Origin: Bacillota bacterium
GTDB taxonomy: Bacteria > Bacillota > Sulfobacillia > Sulfobacillales > Sulfobacillaceae
Assembly: GCA_021792935.1 (NCBI GenBank)
Contig: JAJYTS010000012.1
Span: forward strand, 1 to 34,200
Length of the DNA: 34,200 bases
Reading direction: 5' to 3'
Below the pieces are notes generated by a model, which saw only the letters and a program-made list of their open reading frames with translations, made no database searches and was not told the origin of the DNA. Positions 27,154 through 34,200 of this stretch are shown here, one piece after another. The translations under genes were made by a program, and so were the position numbers. Position 1 is the first letter of the stretch. Each line of letters begins with the position of its first letter.

Positions 27154-27810
27154 ATGCCGCTAAATGATCTTCAGATACCGCTATTAAAACTGATCCCGGA
27201 TGCCAGCCGTTCTGACATTCTCGTGATCCGACGCTACCAGTCGGGGGAGCGAATATTTGAGCAAGACGACCCCACCACCGGACTATGGTTTGTGATGGAC
27301 GGGCGCGTCGCGATTGAACGCATTGGAGCCGATGGCAATTTAACCACGACTGGGGTGTGGATTGCTGGGGATATTGTTGGCATTGCGGGTCTGTGGGATC
27401 GTTCCGGCTATCCAGGGTCCGCGCGGGCTCTTTCCAACCCCACCGTGATGGGCTGGATTGCGCGCGAAGTCGTTTTGCGCTTGCACCAAGAGTTACCGCA
27501 GTTTGGGTTGGAGATTAGCCGCATGTTGGCGGAGCGGCTGCGATATGTGCAGGAAGCGGTCTCGAGCCGCCAAGGGCGTCCAATCGTCAATCAGGTGGCG
27601 TCGGTATTGTTGACGCTATCGTCGCGCATGGGTCCACTCATTGCATTGACGCATGAAGATTTGGCGCATATTATTGGCACCCATCGTGAAACGGTCAGCC
27701 GCGCTTTGCAGGAACTGACCCGCGAGGGTGCTGTTAATTCTCGTCACGGTGCCATCGATATCGTTGACCGCCATAAGCTGGAAGATTGGAGTATGGCGTC
27801 TGACAAGTAG
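27154..27810 (+). CDS. Crp/Fnr-family transcriptional regulator
   Basis: cNMP-binding-like fold (GERIFEQDDPTTGLWFVMDGRVAIERIG) and HTH LTHEDLAHIIGTHRETVSRALQEL. Confidence 0.95.
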   Translation: MPLNDLQIPLLKLIPDASRSDILVIRRYQSGERIFEQDDPTTGLWFVMDGRVAIERIGADGNLTTTGVWIAGDIVGIAGLWDRSGYPGSARALSNPTVMGWIAREVVLRLHQELPQFGLEISRMLAERLRYVQEAVSSRQGRPIVNQVASVLLTLSSRMGPLIALTHEDLAHIIGTHRETVSRALQELTREGAVNSRHGAIDIVDRHKLEDWSMASDK

Positions 27811-27858
27811 CAGCCGGCGGAATGCACGTAAACCGGGCGTGGTGCAGCCAATTTTTCC

Positions 27859-27872
27859 GTGACAACCGTCAC
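27859..27872. promoter_or_regulatory. Crp/Fnr-type box upstream of tpx
   Basis: GTGAC-AACC-GTCAC perfect dyad; TATGAT at 27895-27900 places it at -41.5 of a predicted start at 27907. Confidence 0.65.
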
Positions 27873-27996
27873 AAAAATTGCCCATATCTGGATCTATGAT
27901 GACAGCATCCTTAGATCCTGGGCTATGTTCTTGCGTTGGTTGGTGGTAGGGCTTTTCTGGGTAGGGAAATGACGATGTGATGATGGAGGCGGAATG

Positions 27997-28527
27997 ATGG
28001 CTGAAACTGAAATCCCGCGTTTTGTGACGTTTACGGGTGCGCGCATGGCTATCGAAGGACCCCAAATTCGAGTGGGCGATGCAGCCCCTGGATTTTCTTT
28101 GGTCAACGGTAAGCTGGAAGCGGTGTCGCTGAACGATTTTCAAGGTCGGATACTGCTCTTGGCGGCGGTGCCTTCACTGGACACGGGCGTTTGTGACATG
28201 GAAACGCGCCGTTTTGAAAAAGCGGTAGCGGAGTTGGATGACCGCATCGCCTATGTGACTGTGTCGATGGATCTTCCGTTTGCGCAAGCGCGGTGGTGTG
28301 GTGCCGCCGAGGCTCATCGCGTCGTGACCCTAAGCGATTACAAGCACCATCTTTTTGGCAAGGACTATGGGGTATATATTCCCGAGTTGGGACTCTTGGC
28401 GCGGTCGGTGTTTGTGATTGATGCTAAAGGCGTGGTGCGGTACGTGGAAATCGTGCCGGAAGTCACCCATGAGCCTAACTACGATGCGGCCCTAAATAAG
28501 GCTAAGGAATTGGCGGCGGCGTTGTAA
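27997..28527 (+). CDS. tpx: Thiol peroxidase (Tpx-type peroxiredoxin)
   Basis: VGDAAPGFSLVN, VPSLDTGVCDMETRRF peroxidatic Cys motif, YVTVSMDLPFAQARWC. Confidence 0.92.
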   Translation: MAETEIPRFVTFTGARMAIEGPQIRVGDAAPGFSLVNGKLEAVSLNDFQGRILLLAAVPSLDTGVCDMETRRFEKAVAELDDRIAYVTVSMDLPFAQARWCGAAEAHRVVTLSDYKHHLFGKDYGVYIPELGLLARSVFVIDAKGVVRYVEIVPEVTHEPNYDAALNKAKELAAAL

Positions 28528-28695
28528 TCGAACGCCACCGATGTGGTGGCGGTTCGGACAACGGCTTTCATTGGGCGGCGTATACAAATCATGGACAATA
28601 TGGGGGGTTTGGTTCCGACTGGTGCCCAGACCCTCTTTTTTGCGCCAACCGCTGCGTTAGGGTGGCTGTTGGATTGAGAAAAAGGAGGAGATTTC

Positions 28696-29130
28696 ATGGA
28701 TTTGACCTTTCACGTGCGGGCGGATTGGAACGGGGTCGGTAAAGAAGGCGAGGGAAAGATGCAGGCTGGGGGACAGGACATCGCCTACAGCGCCCCGGCT
28801 AGTATGGGAGGAAAGGGCGTCGGCACCAATCCGGAGGAATTATTGCTCTCAGGGGTGACAGCCTGTTACAGCGGCACTCTTATGCGCATTCTAAGCCGTC
28901 AGGGACTTCCCGGTTCGGCGGTCACCATTGACACCGAGGGCCTCATCACCGATTATCCCGGGCATGCTGTATTTTCCGGCATTACTGTTAATCCCACCAT
29001 TGTGGGGGGCGACCCGTCGCGCTTGCAGGATTATGAGGCGGCGGCGGAGTCGGCTCGTGAGCAGTGCTTTATTGGACGGGTGGTGCGGGACTATTTGCGA
29101 TACGCGGTAGGAAAAGTCATGGTACAGTAG
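28696..29130 (+). CDS. OsmC/Ohr family peroxidase-like protein
   Basis: GTNPEELLLSGVTACYSGTLMRILSRQGL; RBS aaaggaggag. Confidence 0.9.
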   Translation: MDLTFHVRADWNGVGKEGEGKMQAGGQDIAYSAPASMGGKGVGTNPEELLLSGVTACYSGTLMRILSRQGLPGSAVTIDTEGLITDYPGHAVFSGITVNPTIVGGDPSRLQDYEAAAESAREQCFIGRVVRDYLRYAVGKVMVQ

Positions 29131-29146
29131 AGGCGGAAGGAAAGGG

Positions 29147-29338
29147 GTGTCCACCGTGGCTATTGGGGTTGGCGCACGGGTGTTTGACCCGCGGCTGGAC
29201 GATGGCCAACGTGCCGGGACGGTGATTTATGTCCATGTGAATCCGGTCTGACTGATGCGAACATTGGTCGTCCGGTGGCACGACGATATGACCGAGGAAG
29301 AACTGGAAGAAATTGAATTCGGCCCGCTGGAAGACTAG
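29147..29338 (+). pseudogene. Small ORF (64 codons) interrupted by in-frame TGA
   Basis: MSTVAIGVGARVFDPRLDDGQRAGTVIYVHVNPV-TGA-LMRTLVVRWHDDMTEEELEEIEFGPLED; both halves share one frame. Confidence 0.55.
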
Positions 29339-29412
29339 CGTTGGGGTCTGAGTGGTGTTGGCAAGGGCGCGCCTTCATGGGCGCGGCTCCTCTGTTCGAT
29401 GAGGTGGTATAA

Positions 29413-29772
29413 GTGGAAATTACGATTGGGCGGATCGGTTCGCCAACGATAGACGGAGTGCAGCGAATTCTTGTTGACCGTCTATGGCCACGGGGGGTGG
29501 CCAAGGTCACCGCGCCCTGGGATGTTTGGCTGAAGGAACTTGCCCCCACCACGGAATTGCGTAAATGGTACGGTCATGAGGCGGTGCGCTACCAGGAATT
29601 CCGCGAACGCTACTGGCAGGAATTGATTGAACAGCCAGTTGAGCCGCAGGAGCGGATTATCACGTTGGCCAAGAGCCATCCTGTCATGTTGCTGACGGCC
29701 ACGTCCCATTTAGAGGCGAGCCATCTTCCAATTCTGCGCGATTATTTGCTGAATCTTGGTGAAGAAGCCTAA
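29413..29772 (+). CDS. DUF488 family protein
   Basis: RILVDRLWPRGVAKVTAPWDVWLKELAPTTELRKWYGH...FRERYWQEL is DUF488-typical. Confidence 0.9.
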   Translation: MEITIGRIGSPTIDGVQRILVDRLWPRGVAKVTAPWDVWLKELAPTTELRKWYGHEAVRYQEFRERYWQELIEQPVEPQERIITLAKSHPVMLLTATSHLEASHLPILRDYLLNLGEEA

Positions 29773-30031
29773 AATGGGTCCTTAAGAGGCTTTGGTGTCG
29801 GAGGGTGGCTTGGAGGTGGGCCGGTGTCTGTCTGTGGATGTTGAGAGAAGGACTTGACACATCACATGGCCAGGGCGGCAGCATATGGGGGTCCATTTTT
29901 TTTGACTGGAAGTTGGTCTCCCTGGGGGAAGAGCCCGTATAATTTTGCTTTGGCAACCAAGCGCGGGGGCCTGGCGGAATGCGCGCTACGATGACAACGT
30001 ACCTGGGCTCGTTTCAGGAAAGGGGCTAACG

Positions 30032-31072
30032 ATGGGGCTGACAGATAAACGATTTTATACAGCGTATTTTGCTTCCGTGATGGCAACCGGGATTGTGTCG
30101 ACCGCCATGTTCATCTATCACCAGATTTGGCTGTCAGATATATTGTTGGCGATTGGCGTGGGATTATACCTGGTGTTGTGGTACGCCTATGCTGGGCGGC
30201 TGGTTCTAGCCCCCCGGGAAATGTGGCGGAATCTTACCGATCCTTCTACGACTTTTGGGTTTTTTACCATCGTCGCGGGTTCCAATGTTTTAGCGGTGCG
30301 CTTCATGCTGGCGCACTGGGTGGGGCTCTCGGTGGTGTTTGGCACCATTGGTCTCGTGAGCTGGGCTGTCTTGTTCTATACGGTGATGACCGCGTTGATT
30401 ACGGGACCGGCGGCCGATCTTACCTCCGTCAACGGTGGGTGGCTCATTGCCATTGTGGCCGAACAGTCTATCGCCACCTATCTTGCCTCGATGATTGGCG
30501 TGGTCCCTGGCCATGTGACCATCTTGTTTTTGGCCTCTGCCACTTTTTGGGCCATGGGCCTCATCCTTTATCTCGTGTTTATCGCCTTTATTATGAATCG
30601 CCTCTTGTTTCAGACCATAGACCCGCAAGACATGCAGCCTCCTTACTGGATTAATATGGGCGCCACCGCGATCAGCGTGTTGGCTAGCTCCCGGTTATTG
30701 GCGGTCCCCGTACATACCACCATCTTGGTAACCTTGCGCCCCTTTTTGGAAGGCGGCACTCTGATGTTTTGGGCCTGGGGCAGCTGGTGGATCCCGCTGT
30801 TGGTGATCTTGGGGATTTGGAAGTACTGGCGGGGGCACGAGCCTATCGCCTATCATCCCGCCCAATGGAGCATTGTCTTCCCGTTGGGAATGTACGGGAC
30901 CGCCACCACCGCCATGTCGAAGATTCAAGGCTTTCTCCCTTTGCACTGGGTCGGCGAGGGCTTCGCTTGGATTTCCCTGGGGGCATGGACCTTGGTGGCG
31001 GTATTGGGACTGAGACATATGCGGCAGCGAAGCCAAGTGCCCGCCAACCAGGCGCTGTCGTTGGAACAGTAG
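30032..31072 (+). CDS. TDT-family transporter (TehA/Mae1/SLAC1-like)
   Basis: About 10 TM segments; FYTAYFASVMATGIVSTA, QWSIVFPLGMYGTAT; ATG 30032 after gaaaggggc. Confidence 0.75.
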   Translation: MGLTDKRFYTAYFASVMATGIVSTAMFIYHQIWLSDILLAIGVGLYLVLWYAYAGRLVLAPREMWRNLTDPSTTFGFFTIVAGSNVLAVRFMLAHWVGLSVVFGTIGLVSWAVLFYTVMTALITGPAADLTSVNGGWLIAIVAEQSIATYLASMIGVVPGHVTILFLASATFWAMGLILYLVFIAFIMNRLLFQTIDPQDMQPPYWINMGATAISVLASSRLLAVPVHTTILVTLRPFLEGGTLMFWAWGSWWIPLLVILGIWKYWRGHEPIAYHPAQWSIVFPLGMYGTATTAMSKIQGFLPLHWVGEGFAWISLGAWTLVAVLGLRHMRQRSQVPANQALSLEQ

Positions 31073-31090
31073 CAAGTTTTGGGAAGAGAA

Positions 31091-31125
31091 TGAACGACGG
31101 CCCTCTTAATGGGGGCCGTCGTTCA
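31091..31125. terminator. Bidirectional terminator between convergent TDT and Moco-domain genes
   Basis: TGAACGACGGCCC-tcttaatgg-GGGCCGTCGTTCA perfect 13-bp stem with AT-rich flanks. Confidence 0.85.
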
Positions 31126-31145
31126 ATAATTTTGCTAAGAAGGAT

Positions 31146-31580
31146 TCAAATATCTTCAGCTTTGCCGATTCGCGTGAGAGAGATTGTCCGTGCCGTTTCG
31201 CCCCGGTCGTCATTGACGACGGTGATGCGATCAACGCCCTTGACACTGTTGTAGCAAGGGCCGCCTGAAATGACCAGCCGCCAGCTGCCCTCGCCCAGCG
31301 AGTGGCCGTTCTGGGTGTCGGCCAGAAGAGCCTGGGGAAGGGCGCTTAAGGGTAGAACCGCCACGAAGTCACCCGACGCCACTTCGACGTAGCGCGCTTC
31401 CTTCGTGGGTCCTGCCAGCCGCACCAAGTCGTCCATTCGGTATCCAGACCACGCTTGATCCGGCTTAGTCCATCCTTCCAAACAGACAAAATCTTCGATG
31501 CGCTCGATGCGTTGGGATGCTAGGGCATCGGGCGGAATATCAAATGGTCTTTCGACCAGACCGGTGAGCGTCAGCGCCAT
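31146..31580 (-). CDS. Standalone sulfite-oxidase-type molybdopterin-binding domain protein
   Basis: FVCLEGWTKPDQAWSGYRMDDLVRLAGPTKEARYVEVASGDFVAVLPLSAL...WRLVISGGPCYNSVKGVDRITVVND follows the Oxidored_molyb (SUOX family) pattern including the Cys in FVCLEGW. Confidence 0.8.
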   Translation of the reverse strand: MALTLTGLVERPFDIPPDALASQRIERIEDFVCLEGWTKPDQAWSGYRMDDLVRLAGPTKEARYVEVASGDFVAVLPLSALPQALLADTQNGHSLGEGSWRLVISGGPCYNSVKGVDRITVVNDDRGETARTISLTRIGKAEDI

Positions 31581-31599
31581 GGATTTTTCCTCCTTCGCG

Positions 31600-32397
31600 T
31601 TACGCCTTATCGTCGGCGTTGGCCTCTCTCTTGCGCTTGCGGTTGTATGCCCACTTTTTCAGAGGATCGTAATAACGGTCCGCAACCCGCTCTTTAAGCG
31701 GGATGATGGCGTTGTCCGTGATGTGAATACCCTGCGGGCATACCTCGGTGCAGCAGCCGGTGACATTGCACATGGCAATGCCGGCGTCGCCGTGCAAGAG
31801 GGGGATGCGGTCCCCGGCATCCATTGGGTGCATCTCGTGTGAGGCAATTAGTGTCATAAACCGTGGCCCATAGTACTTATTGAACCCTGCATGTTCGCGC
31901 AATACGTGGCACGTGTCTTGACACAAGAAGCACTCGATGCATTTGTGGAACTCCTTGACCCGTTCAACATCTTCGGGATACATGGTGAATGGCGCCTGCT
32001 GGGCCGGCTTAAACGGCGGAATAGTCTTAGCGACTTCATAATTCCAGTTGACGTCGGTGACAAGATCCTTAATCAAGGGAAAAGCTTTCATGGGCGCCAC
32101 GTTAAGGGCTTTGCCGGTAAATTCGTCGACGCGGGTCTTGCACAAGAGCCGCGGCCGCCCGTTAATCTCGGCGCTGCAGGAGCCGCAGTGGGCGGCCTTG
32201 CAGTTCCATCGCACGGCTAAATCGGGCTGCTCATGTTCTTGAACCCATCGTACAGCGTCTAACACCACCATGCCCGGGGTGTAGGGCACTCGATAGGGCT
32301 GGGGGCTTAATTCCTCTTTGGTGTCACCCCGCATGATGCTTAAATCAATCCATGTCCGCTCGCTCTCAGCGGTAGGTGTTTCAACACTTGTTGCCAC
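31600..32397 (-). CDS. Succinate dehydrogenase/fumarate reductase iron-sulfur subunit-like protein
   Basis: 2Fe-2S CKAAHCGSC...C; CIECFLCQDTCHV; CNVTGCCTEVCPQGI; GTG start at 32397 behind caggaggagac. Confidence 0.9.
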   Translation of the reverse strand: MATSVETPTAESERTWIDLSIMRGDTKEELSPQPYRVPYTPGMVVLDAVRWVQEHEQPDLAVRWNCKAAHCGSCSAEINGRPRLLCKTRVDEFTGKALNVAPMKAFPLIKDLVTDVNWNYEVAKTIPPFKPAQQAPFTMYPEDVERVKEFHKCIECFLCQDTCHVLREHAGFNKYYGPRFMTLIASHEMHPMDAGDRIPLLHGDAGIAMCNVTGCCTEVCPQGIHITDNAIIPLKERVADRYYDPLKKWAYNRKRKREANADDKA

Positions 32398-32476
32398 AGG
32401 GTCTCCTCCTGGCACTTAAATTATGCTAGTAATTATATTAACCGCCGTCTATCCTAAAGAGCAAGCCTTTTGCATG

Positions 32477-32494
32477 CTGTGACTTCTGTCACAG
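32477..32494. promoter_or_regulatory. Crp/Fnr-type box in the divergent SdhB-like / methyltransferase intergenic region
   Basis: CTGTGAC-TTCT-GTCACAG perfect 18-bp dyad matching TGTGA-N6-TCACA. Confidence 0.75.
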
Positions 32495-32557
32495 TACTGG
32501 CCGCACGTTTGCGGGTAAATGGCTATGGTGCGGAGTGCTAGCGAGGGGAGTACGGTT

Positions 32558-33514
32558 TTGGCGAAAATTTCCGAGTTCAGCGGTAATCGCTTGATTGAAG
32601 CCGGTATAGGGGACACGGAGCAGACCCGCGAGGTCCCCGCAGGGCGTCACGCATTTTGGCTGGCCCAAGGGCAAGCCATCTGGACAGGTTCAGACGGCGT
32701 GGGCATTCAGTGGGAGGCGGCAGATACTGTCTATGAGGTATCGGGGCCGGGAGTGCTGAAAGTCATGGAGGCGTGCCGCTATCTGTGGTTGGAGGGATCT
32801 GATCCCTTAGGGTTTGGGTTGCGCGCTATCTTGTACCGTACGATAATGGAACCGCGCAATTATGGGGTGGGCAAGGCTTTGGCGCAAGGGCTCAGTTTGC
32901 CCTCCGATACGCTATGGGCCGATATTGGAACCGGAACCGGGGCTATGGTGAAAGCGCTGCAGGAGTTGTCGGCGCCGCCTGGTCTGATTGTGGGCGTTGA
33001 TCAGTCGGTGCGAATGATGAGCCAAGCCCTGGACGAGGCTGTACCGACAGCGCCTTCCTGGTTTGTGGCGCACGATGTCTTAACGCTGAGATGGCCGAAA
33101 GATTTCTTGGATGGAATTAGCGCCCTTTTGCTGTTTCATTTGGTTGACAAAATAGATGACCTCATCGCGCGATTGTATGCCGCCTTAAAGCCGGGAGCAA
33201 TGTTAATTTATGCGGTAAGTTCGGATTCCAATCCATTTGTTCGTATGATTATGCGGCAGTTAGAAGGGCCCGGTGATTTTTTTAAGCAGGGACAGCAAAA
33301 AATTCGGGAAAGTGTGCTGGCGGCAGGATTTCAGATTGTCCGTTCCGATCCCTACCGCGATGAAATCGCTTTGGAAAATCCCGACGCCATGCGGACTCTC
33401 ATTTCCAGTATCGGAGGACCGGCCAGTCGCGGTATTCGTGCCGATATTGTGCCGCCCAAGAGCATTCAACGGATATTCGATCTGGTCTGGGCGCAGAAAC
33501 CCCCAGCCAGTTAA
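32558..33514 (+). CDS. Class I SAM-dependent methyltransferase with ~100 aa N-terminal extension
   Basis: Motif I LWADIGTGTGAMVKAL, VDQSVRMMSQA; TTG 32558 behind gaggggag; ORF track start 32519. Confidence 0.8.
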   Translation: MAKISEFSGNRLIEAGIGDTEQTREVPAGRHAFWLAQGQAIWTGSDGVGIQWEAADTVYEVSGPGVLKVMEACRYLWLEGSDPLGFGLRAILYRTIMEPRNYGVGKALAQGLSLPSDTLWADIGTGTGAMVKALQELSAPPGLIVGVDQSVRMMSQALDEAVPTAPSWFVAHDVLTLRWPKDFLDGISALLLFHLVDKIDDLIARLYAALKPGAMLIYAVSSDSNPFVRMIMRQLEGPGDFFKQGQQKIRESVLAAGFQIVRSDPYRDEIALENPDAMRTLISSIGGPASRGIRADIVPPKSIQRIFDLVWAQKPPAS

Positions 33515-33528
33515 GGAGGTGCAAGCTG

Positions 33529-34200
33529 TTGGAAAACGTGTTTGACCGTTTTAACCGGCCACTTCGCGATTTGAGAATATCTTTGACCGACCGTTGCAAC
33601 TTTCGTTGTGTCTATTGCATGCCTAAAGAAATCTTCGGCACCCCGACCCACTTTATGCCCGTTGAGGAAGCGATGTCCCGCGCCGAGATTGTCACCATTG
33701 TGGGGGCGCTCAGCCGGCTGGGGGTTCGCAAGGTGCGTCTCACTGGCGGAGAGCCTCTACTACGGGACGACATTGTTCCCTTAGTGGCCGACTTGAAGCA
33801 AATTCCCGGTATTGAGGATATTGCCGTCACCACGAACGGGTCCACGTTAACCCGGGCCCGGGCGGCCAGTCTTAAAGAGGCCGGGTTGAGCCGAATCACG
33901 GTAAGCTTGGACTCTTTGGATGCCGAGCGCTTCGGCGCTATCAACGGGGTTGGATTTACGCCGGCCCGGGTATTGAAAGCGATTGACAATGCCGCCGAGG
34001 CGGGGCTCAGCCCCGTCAAAATTAACGCCGTAATCAAGCGGGGCATGAATGAGGTGGACATTGTGCCTTTGGCGGAGCACTTCCGGTTTACCGGGCACAC
34101 AGTCCGCTTTATTGAGTTTATGGATGTCGGAACCTCCAATGGCTGGGAACTTAAAGATGTGGTATCGGCCGCAGAAATGCTGAAGATGATTGGAGAGCGC
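33529..34200 (+). CDS. moaA: GTP 3',8-cyclase MoaA (partial, cut by window end)
   Basis: DLRISLTDRCNFRCVYCMPKE radical-SAM motif and VRKVRLTGGEPLLRDDI; RBS aaggaggt; frame open to 34200. Confidence 0.95.
   Translation, partial: MENVFDRFNRPLRDLRISLTDRCNFRCVYCMPKEIFGTPTHFMPVEEAMSRAEIVTIVGALSRLGVRKVRLTGGEPLLRDDIVPLVADLKQIPGIEDIAVTTNGSTLTRARAASLKEAGLSRITVSLDSLDAERFGAINGVGFTPARVLKAIDNAAEAGLSPVKINAVIKRGMNEVDIVPLAEHFRFTGHTVRFIEFMDVGTSNGWELKDVVSAAEMLKMIGER

Noticed and set aside
29857-29869. Fifth Crp-like box upstream of the TDT transporter (ttgacacatcaca)
   Set aside because: Half-site spacing is 4 instead of 6 and the left half is TTGA, so it does not fit the GTGA-N6-TCAC pattern of the other four.
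1-34200. CRISPR array, rRNA/tRNA genes, IS elements or prophage
   Set aside because: No regularly spaced repeats, no tRNA cloverleaf or rRNA-like stretch, and no transposase or phage protein motifs were seen on either strand by eye.

Overview
The window looks like a chromosomal segment from a spore-forming Firmicute. Gene content suggests something Sulfobacillus-like; this is inference, no search was run. Left part (0-10.4 kb): a truncated APH-type phosphotransferase, a decayed and rearranged spmA/spmB remnant, RidA, an RluB-type pseudouridine synthase, nicotinate phosphoribosyltransferase, a SWIM-domain protein (-), a YlaI-like zinc ribbon, aroH, cmk, plsC, an S1-domain protein, and a PiT phosphate transporter with DUF47 preceded by a four-repeat, 11-bp-phased TTAA array resembling a PhoP box. 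Middle (10.4-22.7 kb): MaoC-like dehydratase, NADP-dependent oxidoreductase, MFS, ABC-2 exporter, hotdog thioesterase, isochorismatase-like hydrolase, MMPL transporter, and paaABCD without paaE in the window. Right part (23-34.2 kb), the most interesting: a redox island with a double-DUF2249 protein, two tandem translationally coupled polytopic proteins resembling heme-copper-oxidase subunit I-like/NnrS-like families, an orphan ORF, a second DUF2249 protein, a Crp/Fnr regulator, Tpx, OsmC, a small ORF interrupted by in-frame TGA, DUF488, a TDT/TehA-family transporter, an orphan SdhB/FrdB-type Fe-S protein next to a standalone sulfite-oxidase-type Moco domain, a methyltransferase and MoaA (cut by the window end). 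By manual scan, the only four matches to GTGA-N6-TCAC in the window are all intergenic in this island, and three or four sit near -41.5 from plausible -10 elements. This suggests a locally encoded Crp-family regulon joining these genes into one undescribed redox/molybdo-enzyme system.
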